64,000 bases of DNA from Topomyia yanbarensis. Its lineage: Eukaryota; Arthropoda; Insecta; Diptera; Culicidae. The notes beneath the pieces were generated by a model that made no database searches, was not told the origin of the DNA, and was given only the letters and a program-made list of their open reading frames with translations. Positions 54,711 through 64,000 of this stretch are shown piece after piece (the stretch's first letter is position 1; every line of letters starts with the position of its first letter). Location of the stretch: NCBI RefSeq assembly GCF_030247195.1, contig NC_080672.1, positions 184,326,310 to 184,390,309 of the forward strand, written 5' to 3'. A program made the position numbers and the translations under genes.

Positions 54711-55590
54711 ACCAGATACGCAGATGATCTGAAAATTTATCGCATCATAACAACTCTGGTAGATTGTTGTGCACTTCAGATGGACATAGATAGGATCATG
54801 AGTTGGTGTGATAGAAACGGAATGACTATAAACATTCAGAAATGCAACATAATCACATTCACACGAATACTCTCGCCAATTACGTTTGAGTATGCAGTGA
54901 GCGCTGCCCCAGTAAAACGAGTTTCATCAATCAAGGACCTTGGTGTTATACTTGACCGTAAGCTACGTTTCATCGAACACTTCAATGCAGTTACTGCTAA
55001 AGCCTTTGCAGTACTAGGACTCATCAAACGAAACACCCAAGATTTCAACGACGTCTACTGCCTGAAGGCACTGTACATCAGTCTGGTACGCAGCATTCTA
55101 GAGTATGGAGTTATCGTTTGGGCCCCGTATCACACCGTACACATTAATCGCATAGAACGGGTGCAAAAGAGCTTCGTCCGGTATGCCCTTCGACGGCTTC
55201 CCTGGCGAAATCGATTTGAACTACTACCGTATGAGCATCGTTGTGCTCTTATCAACCTGCCTACGCTACGAAACAGGAGAGTTTTTCTGCAGCGACTTTC
55301 TGTGTTCGATCTTCTCGCTGACAACATTGACTGCCCTCTGCTTCTCGCTAAGCTGGACTTCAACGTTCCTGGTAGGTCTCTGCGGAGAATGGACTTCTTT
55401 CGGCGCTCTACTCATCGCACGCAGTACGGCCAGAATAACCCGGTAGATGTTTGCTGTCAGCTCTTCAATAGCGTTTTTTATCATTTCGACTTTAACTTAA
55501 GTAGAGAAATGTTCAAAGTGAAAATAGGTTTAAGTTAGTAGAGTATTTCAGTCTGTACGAAAATTTATTAATTCGAAGACAATATATTAA
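54711..55590 (+). pseudogene. Antisense CR1-like fragment nested in copy B, tandem copy 1
   Basis: A plus-strand frame of about 275 codons runs from YADDLKIYR to the natural C-terminus (TAG near 55536), with DLGVILDRKLRF, EYGVIVWAPY and RIERVQKSFVRYALRRLPW. It starts exactly at the YADD motif, so it is a severely 5'-truncated LINE. It interrupts the minus-strand RT between the lines ISYYRTRN and VTFNYN. No target duplication is evident. Its frame is open throughout, so it is younger than the copy it landed in. Confidence 0.8.
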
Positions 55591-55599
55591 TTCATAATT

Positions 55600-55941
55600 C
55601 ATATTTCTCGTTCGATAATAGCTGATGACAAAACATTTTGCAATGCTAAGGACCATCATGTTTCTTACACACCAGCTGTCAATAAGATGCTGTAGCTCAC
55701 GGCAATCGGTTTCATTCCGTATAACAAGAAAAAAATTCAAAAAACAGCTTTCCTCCACGGCTTAGAACGAAAACCGCATCGTTCACGAACAGTGAAAAAA
55801 GTAGTGGACCTAGCGTACTACCTTGAGGAACTCCGGAAGTGTTGAAAAAGGATTCTGAAACAATATCGCCAATTTGAACAACGATTTCACGGTGCACAAG
55901 GTAGGATCGAAGCCAATGGCATAATCTAGTAGAACACCCTA
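55600..55941 (-). pseudogene. CR1-like RT palm fragment, tandem copy 1
   Basis: Minus-strand frames 55897..55712 and 55758..55600 hold TSGVPQGSTLGPLLFSLFVN and CRELQHLIDSWCVRN. Between them the YADD active site is absent, replaced by a T-rich stretch read as FFEFF. Cut at 55941 by the duplication junction. Confidence 0.75.
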
Positions 55942-56321
55942 GATTGTCTTGCAGTCTTCGACAAACTTGTTCGGTATATCTTCAAAAGCTTAACTCCTTC
56001 CTAGGTGCGTGTTCGAAAGTTTACAGCGACCTCTAGGGGTGATAATGTGAACTGTGAGTGTTTCCCCATACATTTTGGCCAAAATCCCATACAAACTTTA
56101 AGCTCGTTGCGGGAGGAATTAGGGTTAACCGATTTCGCTCAAATTTGGACAGTGTCATTTTTTCATGATTTGGAACGACGCTAGGGGGTGTAGATTAGTA
56201 ATTTCAAAAATGGTCATTTTATTGTCACCCTACTGTATTTGTATTTGTATTTGTATAAAAAAAAGTCCAACTGACAATTTGTCTTAATGAACTATACTAA
56301 ACTAAGGTAAACTAAACATAA

Positions 56322-56931
56322 TTAAAATAGTGACAATACACGACGACGAAACTGCGAAGAGTTCATGACGAAGTCAAAAATTTCAGCAAACTCGTTGAAG
56401 CGACGACTCATTGCCAAAATTGGACTATTGGCAGCATAGTTAGTGCTGCGCATTTCAGAATGCAGCAGGGCTCGAGGGCGAAGAGAACGGGTAGGCGCGT
56501 AGAGGTTGATTTGCGCTAGTAGCTCCGGATCATCATATTCAGCCAGCAGATCTTTGACACGAAGGTAGCTTGCGTGCATGTCTCCGGCGTGTTAAAGTAT
56601 TAAGTCCAAAAAGACGACAACGGTCCTCGTATGGTGGCAGGTTTAATGGATCGTTCCACGGCAATTCACGTAACGCATATCGTATGAATTTACGCTGGAC
56701 TGCTTCGATCCTAAGGCTCCACGTAACTTGATACGGGCACCAAACGACGTTTGCAAATTCCAACTGCGGGCGCACCAATGAGCAATAAAGAACCTTGAAG
56801 CATAGAGGATCCCGAAATTCGTTGGATATTTTGAAAATAAATCCCAGCAAACGATTGGCTCTGTCGCTGGTCGCTGAGACGTGATGAGTATACGTTAGCT
56901 TATCATCAAGAATGACTCCTAGATCCTTCAC
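56322..56931 (-). pseudogene. CR1-like RT C-terminus, tandem copy 2
   Basis: Same as the copy at 54052..54661, 2270 bp away, with the same frameshift. One silent difference is visible (AGCATAGTT for AGCGTAGTT). Confidence 0.8.
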
Positions 56932-56980
56932 GTGGTCAACGCGTTGTAGTAGAGTTCCTGCGATGTTATAGTTGAAGGTA

Positions 56981-57860
56981 ACCAGATACGCAGATGATCT
57001 GAAAATTTATCGCAACATAACAACTCTGGTAGATTGTTGTGCACTTCAGATGGACATAGATAGGATCATGAGTTGGTGTGATAGAAACGGAATGACTATA
57101 AACATTCAGAAATGCAACATAATCACATTCACACGAATACTCTCGCCAATTACGTTTGAGTATGCAGTGAGCGCTGCCCCAGTAAAACGAGTTTCATCAA
57201 TCAAGGACCTTGGTGTTATACTTGACCGTAAGCTACGTTTCATCGAACACTTCAATGCAGTTACTGCTAAAGCCTTTGCAGTACTAGGACTCATCAAACG
57301 AAACACCCAAGATTTCAACGACGTCTACTGCCTGAAGGCACTGTACATCAGTCTGGTACGCAGCATTCTAGAGTATGGAGTTATCGTTTGGGCCCCGTAT
57401 CACACCGTACACATTAATCGCATAGAACGGGTGCAAAAGAGCTTCGTCCGGTATGCCCTTCGACGGCTTCCCTGGCGAAATCGATTTGAACTACTACCGT
57501 ATGAGCATCGTTGTGCTCTTATCAACCTGCCTACGCTACGAAACAGGAGAGTTTTTCTGCAGCGACTTTCTGTGTTCGATCTTCTCGCTGACAACATTGA
57601 CTGCCCTCTGCTTCTCGCTAAGCTGGACTTCAACGTTCCTGGTAGGTCTCTGCGGAGAATGGACTTCTTTCGGCGCTCTACTCATCGCACGCAGTACGGC
57701 CAGAATAACCCGGTAGATGTTTGCTGTCAGCTCCTCAATAGCGTTTCTTATCATTTCGACTTTAACTTAAGTAGAGAAATGTTCAAAGTGAAAATAGGTT
57801 TAAGTTAGTAGAGTATTTCAGTCTGTACGAAAATTTATTAATTCGAAGACAATATATTAA
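56981..57860 (+). pseudogene. Antisense CR1-like fragment, tandem copy 2
   Basis: Same as 54711..55590. The open frame is retained with a few substitutions (I to N after IYR; F to L and F to S near CCQLLNSVSYH). Confidence 0.8.
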
Positions 57861-57869
57861 TTCATAATT

Positions 57870-58211
57870 CATATTTCTCGTTCGATAATAGCTGATGACA
57901 AAACATTTTGCAATGCTAAGAACCATCATGTTTCTTACACACCAGCTGTCAATAAGATGCTGTAGCTCACGGCAATCGGTTTCATTCCGTATAACAAGAA
58001 AAAAATTCAAAAAACAGCTTTCCTCCACGGCTTAGAACGAAAACCGCATCGTTCACGAACAGTGAAAAAAGTAGTGGACCTAGCGTACTACCTTGAGGAA
58101 CTCCGGAAGTGTTGAAAAAGGATTCTGAAACAATATCGCCAATTTGAACAACGATTTCACGGTGCACAAGGTAGGATCGAAGCCAATGGCATAATCTAGT
58201 AGAACACCCTA
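57870..58211 (-). pseudogene. CR1-like RT palm fragment, tandem copy 2
   Basis: Same as 55600..55941, including the lost YADD. Confidence 0.75.
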
Positions 58212-58591
58212 GATTGTCTTGCAGTCTTCGACAAACTTGTTCGGTATATCTTCAAAAGCTTAACTCCTTCCTAGGTGCGAGTTCGAAAGTTTACAGCGAC
58301 CTCTAGGGGTGATAATGTGAACTGTGAGTGTTTCCCCATACATTTTGGCCAAAATCCCATACAAACTTTAAGCTCGTTGCGGGAGGAATTAGGGTTAACC
58401 GATTTCGCTCAAATTTGGACAGTGTCATTTTTTCATGATTTGGAACGACGCTAGGGGGTGTAGATTAGTAATTTCAAAAATGGTCATTTTATTGTCACCC
58501 TACTGTATTTGTATTTGTATTTGTATAAAAAAAAGTCCAACTGACAATTTGTCTTAATGAACTATACTAAACTAAGGTAAACTAAACATAA

Positions 58592-59201
58592 TTAAAATAG
58601 TGACAATACACGACGACGAAACTGCGAAGAGTTCATGACGAAGTCAAAAATTTCAGCAAACTCGTTGAAGCGACGACTCATTGCCAAAATTGGACTATTG
58701 ACAGCGTAGTTAGTGCTGCGCATTTCAGAATGCAGCAGGGCTCGAGGGCGAAGAGAACGGGTAGGCGCGTAAAGGTTGATTTGCGCTAGTAGCTCCGGAT
58801 CATCATATTCAGCCAGCAGATCTTTGACACGAAGGTAGCTTGCGTGCATGTCTCCGGCGTGTTAAAGTATTAAGTCCAAAAAGACGACAACGGTCCTCGT
58901 ATGGTGGCAGGTTTAATGGATCGTTCCACGGCAATTCACGTAACGCATATCGTATGAATTTACGCTGGACTGCTTCGATCCTAAGGCTCCACGTAACTTG
59001 ATACGGGCACCAAACGACGTTTGCAAATTCCAACTGCGGGCGCACCAATGAGCAATAAAGAACCTTGAAGCATAGAGGATCCCGAAATTCGTTGGATATT
59101 TTGAAAATAAATCCCAGCAAACGATTGGCTCTGTCGCTGGTCGCTGAGACGTGATGAGTATACGTTAGCTTGTCATCAAGAATGACTCCTAGATCCTTCA
59201 C
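58592..59201 (-). pseudogene. CR1-like RT C-terminus, tandem copy 3
   Basis: Same as 54052..54661 with one A-to-V substitution (STNYAVNSP). Confidence 0.8.
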
Positions 59202-59250
59202 GTGGTCAACGCGTTGTAGTAGAGTTCCTGCGATGTTATAGTTGAAGGTA

Positions 59251-60130
59251 ACCAGATACGCAGATGATCTGAAAATTTATCGCATCATAACAACTCTGGT
59301 AGATTGTTGTGCACTTCAGATGGACATAGATAGGATCATGAGTTGGTGTGATAGAAACGGAATGACTATAAACATTCAGAAATGCAACATAATCACATTC
59401 ACACGAATACTCTCGCCAATTACGTTTGAGTATGCAGTGAGCGCTGCCCCAGTAAAACGAGTTTCATCAATCAAGGACCTTGGTGTTATACTTGACCGTA
59501 AGCTACGTTTCATCGAACACTTCAATGCAGTTACTGCAAAAGCTTTGCAGTACTAGGACTCATCAAACGAAACACCCAAGATTTCAACGACGTCTACTGC
59601 CTGAAGGCACTGTACATCAGTCTGGTACGCAGCATTCTAGAGTATGGAGTTATCGTTTGGGCCCCGTATCACACCGTACACATTAATCGCATAGAACGGG
59701 TGCAAAAGAGCTTCGTCCGGTATGCCCTTCGACGGCTTCCCTGGCGAAATCGATTTGAACTACTACCGTATGAGCATCGTTGTGCTCTTATCAACCTGCC
59801 TACGCTACGAAACAGGAGAGTTTTTCTGCAGCGACTTTCTGTGTTCGATCTTCTCGCTGACAATATTGACTGCCCTCTGCTTCTCGCTAAGCTGGACTTC
59901 AACGTTCCTGGTAGGTCTCTGCGGAGAATGGACTTCTTTCGGCGCTCTACTCATCGCACGCAGTACGGCCAGAATAACTTGGTAGATGTTTGCTGTCAGC
60001 TCTTCAATAGCGTTTTTTATCATTTCGACTTTAACTTAAGTAGAGAAATGTTCAAAGTGAAAATAGGTTTAAGTTAGTAGAGTATTTCAGTCTGTACGAA
60101 AATTTATCAATTCGAAGACAATATATTAAT
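59251..60130 (+). pseudogene. Antisense CR1-like fragment, tandem copy 3, frameshifted
   Basis: Same as 54711..55590, but a base lost near 59540 (GCAAAAGCTTTGCAG for GCTAAAGCCTTTGCAG) breaks the frame. The rest continues from 59700 to the C-terminus at 60077. The lesion is private to this copy and so arose after the triplication. Confidence 0.8.
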
Positions 60131-60139
60131 TCATAATTC

Positions 60140-62785
60140 ATATTTCTCGTTCGATAATAGCTGATGACAAAACATTTTGCAATGCTAAGGACCATCATGT
60201 TTCTTACACACCAGCTGTCAATAAGATGCTGTAGCTCACGGCAATCGGTTTCATTCCGTATAACAAGAAAAAAAATTCAAAAAACAGCTTTCCTCCACGG
60301 CTTAGAACGAAAACCGCATCGTTCACGAACAGTGAAAAAAGTAGTGGACCTAGCGTACTACCTTGAGGAACTCCGGAAGTGTTGAAAAAGGATTCTGAAA
60401 CAATATCGCCAATTTGAACAACGATTTCACGGTGCACAAGGTAGGATCGAAGCCAATGGCATAATCTAGTAGAACACCCTAGCTTATCGAGCTTTGTTAT
60501 CAGTATCTCATGATTAACTCTATCAAAAGCTGCCTTTAGATCAGTGTAAATAGTATCCACCTGCAATTTCTTAGACATTTGTTCCGTGCAAAATGACAGA
60601 CGAGATTCGTCTCGACTGAACGTCCTGGGAAAAATCCGTGCTGAGATGTACTAATGTAGTGTCGACAAGCAGAAAATAACGCCTCGTTGATAATTGATTC
60701 AAACACTTTAGATTCGACTCCTAGCGAAGTGATTCCGCGATAGTTCGCTGTGTTGCGTTTGTCACCTTTCTTGAATACTGGGAACATAACTGAGCATTTC
60801 CAATCCTCAGGAAACGTTTGCTGCTGAAGCGATAGGTTAAAAATATATGCAAGTGGTGTTACAAGTAAGTCCGAACATTTTTTCAATACAGTTGAAGGTA
60901 TAGCACTGAGGCCGGGTGCATAAGATGACTTGGTTTTCCGAATTGCAGATATAACCATTTGTTCAGAGACAGTAAACACATCCAAATCAACAGCACAAGC
61001 AGGAACGTTGCGAGAGGCATTTTCGAGTTCGTTTGCGGTTGGCGAGTCAATTGAAAAAACAATTGAGAAGAATCTGGCAAACAGCGTACATTTCGCCACA
61101 GTTGTCGTAGCTTCTTCGCCGTCGTAAAGCATCCTTGATGGAAGTCCAGTTTCTTTTCGCTTCGTGTTGACAAATGACCAAAAGCCTTTCGGGTTTCGGC
61201 GTAGATTATTCTGGATGCGGTTTACATAGCGTTTGTACAGAAGCTTGTTGTAACAACGATACTCATTACTGGCTAAAGTGAACATGCGCTTAGAAAGAGG
61301 ACACCGTCGATTTGTGTACGCACGTAGGGTTTTTGCTCGAGTACGTTTTAGCTTTCGAAGAGTGCTGTTTGACCAGGGCGGCTTGCTAGGAGGCTGACAT
61401 TTAGGCACTGAGGTCTCAACCCAGTTCAGTAGTAGTCGCTTGTAGATGGCAACTGCAGCATTAACACTCACTTGGGCATGCAGTACACTCCAATCAATTT
61501 GCGACAGAGAACTGCGCAGCTTTACAAAATCAGTTTTGCGAAAGTTGAGACGGTCGACAGAAAGAGTTTCTACATACTGAACTGATCGAATAGTGCCAAT
61601 TGAAATTTAAAGCGCGGGATGAAAGTTGTCAAGTGGAACAATCACGCTGGATGCTTCATTGACGGAACATACAGGTAAAATAGTTTCACTAACAAAGACG
61701 AGATCCAGAAAGCGTGACTGGTGGTTAGGAATCATGCTTACTTGACTTAGCCCGTTGAAAGCAAATCCGTCCAGTAGCAAACGACTGGCGATGTTGGTTG
61801 TCGAAGCAATCGGGTCTGGGTAAGCGTATCCGTGTCGTGACGGCACCCATATGAGCCCTGGCTGATTGAAATCACCAAGGACAATCATCACGCCATCCGC
61901 GCCAGCTTGCGAAGAAGCGTTATTCACAGCATCCATGTGAAGTTGCATGATATTGCAGTCGAGTCGCTTTTCAGGAGGAATATAGACAGCACCAATATAA
62001 AAGTTCCTCGATGGAGTTGTAATTCTAACCCAAACAGCCTCAACACTGGTTAAACTACCTACATCAATCTCACATGAGGCAAATGCGGTGGAAACAGCAA
62101 ACAAAACTCCTCCTCCACGTCCACGAATACTGTTGCCACTATTTCGGTCTGCACGGTATACGGTGTAAGTCAAAAAGCTGCACTGATGTTATACGCGCAT
62201 CGAGCCATGTTACGGTGAAGACGCAAACATCGTAGTCACCGTCCACAGCAGCTAAATACACGTCATCAATTTTCGTATTAAGCCCTCTCGCGTTCTGATA
62301 GTAAATCCGCAAACCATCAGTGTCATGTGAGAGGTGTCGTGCTGCATTCCAAGTTTCAGGAATACGGGCTCGATGTTACTATCACCGCAAATAGTGCGGG
62401 GAGAGCATGATGTACTGTTGTCAGGAAGGGGAACAAGCTGCGATACGGAGGGAATGACTGCGTCATAACTGTTGTGTCCAGCGGCTGACTGCAATGGGAG
62501 GCATACTTGAAGGTGCGCAGTATCACGTGTAGCTTCGGAAGGACATATATTATTCAAATGTTTACCTGAGCGGACAGATGCGATGCGATCGAAATTATCA
62601 TTTTGACATTGAAGGTTCGCTGGAGCGGTAGAGTCGATTGAGTTGTGTTCATCAGCAGACTGTAAGTGAAATTTACATTGAGGATGTGCAGCATCTTGAA
62701 GTGCTTCGGAAGGACATATACCCTTCTTGGCTTTACCTGACACAGAAGATGTTGCCGATATGTCAGGTAGTCCGATGTCGCTCAC
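60140..62785 (-). pseudogene. CR1-like ORF2: linker, endonuclease and reverse transcriptase, broken (copy B)
   Basis: The linker starts MSDIGLPDISATSSVSGKA (62785). The endonuclease begins near 62320 with RIYYQNARGLNTKIDD, shifts frame near 62180 and retains GGGVLFAVSTAF, AVYIPPEK, VLGDFNQPGL and LDLVFVSE; the last motif SDHxP is LDNFHP. The RT begins near 61560: RNPKGFWSFVNTKR, SYAPGLSAIPSTVLKK and NYRGITSLG (frame 61471..60536), a shift, then YTDLKAAFDRVNHE and GVPQGSTLGPLLFSLF (60578..60204). The YADD site is lost. The C-terminal part is separated by the antisense insertion. Confidence 0.85.
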
Positions 62786-62833
62786 CGAGGAACATGAAGT
62801 TAGACAGACGAGTTTATCCCGGATAGCTTGGCG

Positions 62834-63634
62834 CTACTGTCCACCACCAGATGGATTCTTCTCCGCAGCAATCCTGATGATAGGCCGTTGAATTTTTGAA
62901 TTGGTCACAAATTCACGAAAGTAGATGTTCTCCGGCCAATAGTCTTTGGACAGAGCCTTATCCCTGCATGATTTGCTAACGCCAACTTTGAAGGTGATGA
63001 AGCTCAGCGATGAGAGATCCTTGTCCTTAGGAACTAGGCGAACTATTTTTGATTGCATATCCTTTCCCAGACAATCTTTCACAAGTCTAGAAACTTCATC
63101 ATCCGTCGTGCTGGGATCAAATGCAGACAAGTAGACCCATAACAGCTCCTCAGGTGGTGATACTGTTTTTATCGTTTCAAACGCAGCTTTTGCTCCACGA
63201 ATATTAGTGATTTTTGCTTTGAGTGGATCATCTTCACGCTTGCGCTTAGGAGTGTTTGGAACACGATTATATGCAGCAATCCTTGTCCAAGGTGTATTTA
63301 CCGTTGGAGATAGCGGTTTTGTGTCGACTTTAACCGAGAGAGCTTTAACGACATCTTTTAAATCAGCTATGTCATCCTTTAATGATTTCAGAGAATTGTC
63401 GTCGGGCATTGCATTGTCGCAACAACGCGAAGCCATTCTGCGGAAACTATCGTTACAAAACAAATCAGCACATCCGTTACACATCCAGAATAAATTCCGT
63501 GAGTGGATTCCCAGGACATCACGAACGTCATAATCCAACTTGACACATATCATGTGAAACGAATTTCCGCAATACCCACGACAGGTGATTCGCTCAGAAT
63601 CATTTATGACTTTCGAGCAGTTGGTACAAGCCAT
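62834..63634 (-). CDS. CR1-like ORF1 with PHD-type finger, intact (copy B)
   Basis: A 266-residue open frame from ATG at 63634 to TAG. Residues 1-60 form a PHD-like finger (CTNC, CRGYC, HMIC, CNGC spacing). A predicted coiled coil follows (LKSLKDDIADLKDVVKAL), then the basic TPKRKRED and an RRM/esterase-like C-terminal part (FETIKTVSPPEELLWVYLSA, PENIYFREFV). Such ORF1 proteins bind the element RNA. It is undamaged although ORF2 is dead. Compared with copy A it shows the ancestral Trp and the 29 bases lost there. Expression is unproven. Confidence 0.85.
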   Translation of the reverse strand: MACTNCSKVINDSERITCRGYCGNSFHMICVKLDYDVRDVLGIHSRNLFWMCNGCADLFCNDSFRRMASRCCDNAMPDDNSLKSLKDDIADLKDVVKALSVKVDTKPLSPTVNTPWTRIAAYNRVPNTPKRKREDDPLKAKITNIRGAKAAFETIKTVSPPEELLWVYLSAFDPSTTDDEVSRLVKDCLGKDMQSKIVRLVPKDKDLSSLSFITFKVGVSKSCRDKALSKDYWPENIYFREFVTNSKIQRPIIRIAAEKNPSGGGQ

Positions 63635-64000
63635 GCTTTTGAGCGAAGAAAATAATGCCTACCGGGTATGCAATAAACGCAGTAAAAATTAAGCGAACTT
63701 GCATGCCACTATCAGCTATCCACCAGAAGATGTCGCTTTTGCCAACAAATTGAGCGTAACGTTGTGCAAAGTGATAACGTCAAGTAGAAAAAAAACACGA
63801 CACTATCACTTTCACTACAAACAACACTTGCAGCTATCAGATATGATGCTGGTTAAGTTCACGAAACTTCAAAGTTCTTGCACAACCGATTAACACGAAA
63901 AATAAATAGTACAAAAATAAAAACGATCACGATTGTTCAACAAGTATAAATTAAAAAGAAAACTACTAGCTTTGTTGACGACCGGGGTGTAGCAAACAGT
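63635..64000 (-). other. 5' UTR of CR1-like copy B and flank
   Basis: 63660..63760 resembles the sequence upstream of ORF1 in copy A (GCATACCCGGTA, GCGACATCTTCTGGTGGATA). The remainder to the window end is AT-rich with no frame of note; the element's true 5' end may lie here or beyond. Confidence 0.5.

Larger units (their letters stand above)
53671..60481. repeat. Tandem triplication of a 2270-bp unit
   Basis: Copies at 53671..55941, 55942..58211 and 58212..60481. Each contains 290 bp of the GGGTGACAAT repeat, the 3' end of CR1-like copy B (minus) and an antisense CR1-like fragment (plus). The junction joins ACCCTAG to ATTGTCTTGC with one base of homology. Copies differ by a handful of substitutions and three single-base indels, so they are not mere assembly duplicates. 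The duplication postdates the LINE insertions it contains. Confidence 0.95.
53964..63780 (-). mobile_element. CR1-like retrotransposon copy B with triplicated 3' end
   Basis: Reading leftward: 5' UTR (63780..63635), ORF1, ORF2 and a 3' tail of TACAAA-type repeats. The three tails lie at about 53964..53986, 56234..56256 and 58504..58526, one per tandem copy. It sits immediately beside the TA end of the GGGTGACAAT repeat. The ORF1 and ORF2 order and sequence match copy A at 20225. The 5' limit is approximate. Confidence 0.75.

Noticed and set aside
55183..55446. Secondary frames inside the triplicated unit (also 57453..57716 and 59722..59985)
   Set aside because: They are out-of-frame shadows of the antisense RT fragment, repeated because the unit is repeated.

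Overview
The window looks like a stretch of a large, repeat-rich mosquito genome, probably culicine (Aedes-like). Only one piece of an ordinary host gene is recognisable: a 1.7-kb internal exon of the blue cheese/WDFY3 (Alfy) BEACH-protein gene on the minus strand (27714..29422). No other exon of that gene was found, so most of the window is probably its very long introns and is built from transposable elements. The species is inferred from the element repertoire (RTE-like, Jockey-like, I-clade and CR1-like LINEs, TTAA and TA MITEs) and was not measured.

Layout. 0-6 kb: a foldback repeat carrying two broken tRNA-like sequences, then a 5'-truncated RTE-like LINE with exact target-site duplications. 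6-10 kb: a near full-length but decayed Jockey-like LINE on the minus strand, bounded by a 16-bp duplication. 10-17 kb: a dispersed repeat, then an I-clade LINE with intact ORF1 and a broken EN-RT-RNase H ORF2. 17-20 kb: a LINE ORF1 remnant split by a 1.9-kb insertion. 20-27 kb: a CR1-like LINE (PHD-finger ORF1, EN-RT ORF2) interrupted by a MITE that itself contains a MITE, ending next to a 366-bp TA microsatellite. 27.7-29.4 kb: the host exon. 30-40 kb: MITEs, hairpins, repeats and a hammerhead-ribozyme array. 40.9-46.2 kb: 9.3 apparently identical copies of a 575-bp satellite. 46-53 kb: histone H2A and H3 relics, MITEs and duplications. 53.7-60.5 kb: a 2.27-kb tandem triplication of the 3' end of a second CR1-like LINE, whose 5' part runs to about 63.8 kb on the minus strand.

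The main discovery candidate is at 33653..34927. It holds tandem 343-bp units, each encoding on the minus strand a complete 75-nt hammerhead ribozyme: a GUC cleavage site, a 13-bp stem I, the CUGAUGA core, a GGC-GAA-GCC stem II, GAAA, and a 5-bp stem III. The array is flanked by a 14-bp target-site duplication and its 5' end (ribozyme sense) is inverted. This is the architecture of a retrozyme, a non-autonomous retroelement thought to spread through self-cleaved circular RNA. Three diverged relatives lie at 19165, 31733 and 36190 and retain stem complementarity.

Nearly all long reading frames outside the host exon belong to dead retrotransposons. They do not form pathways; their value is the insertion history they record.
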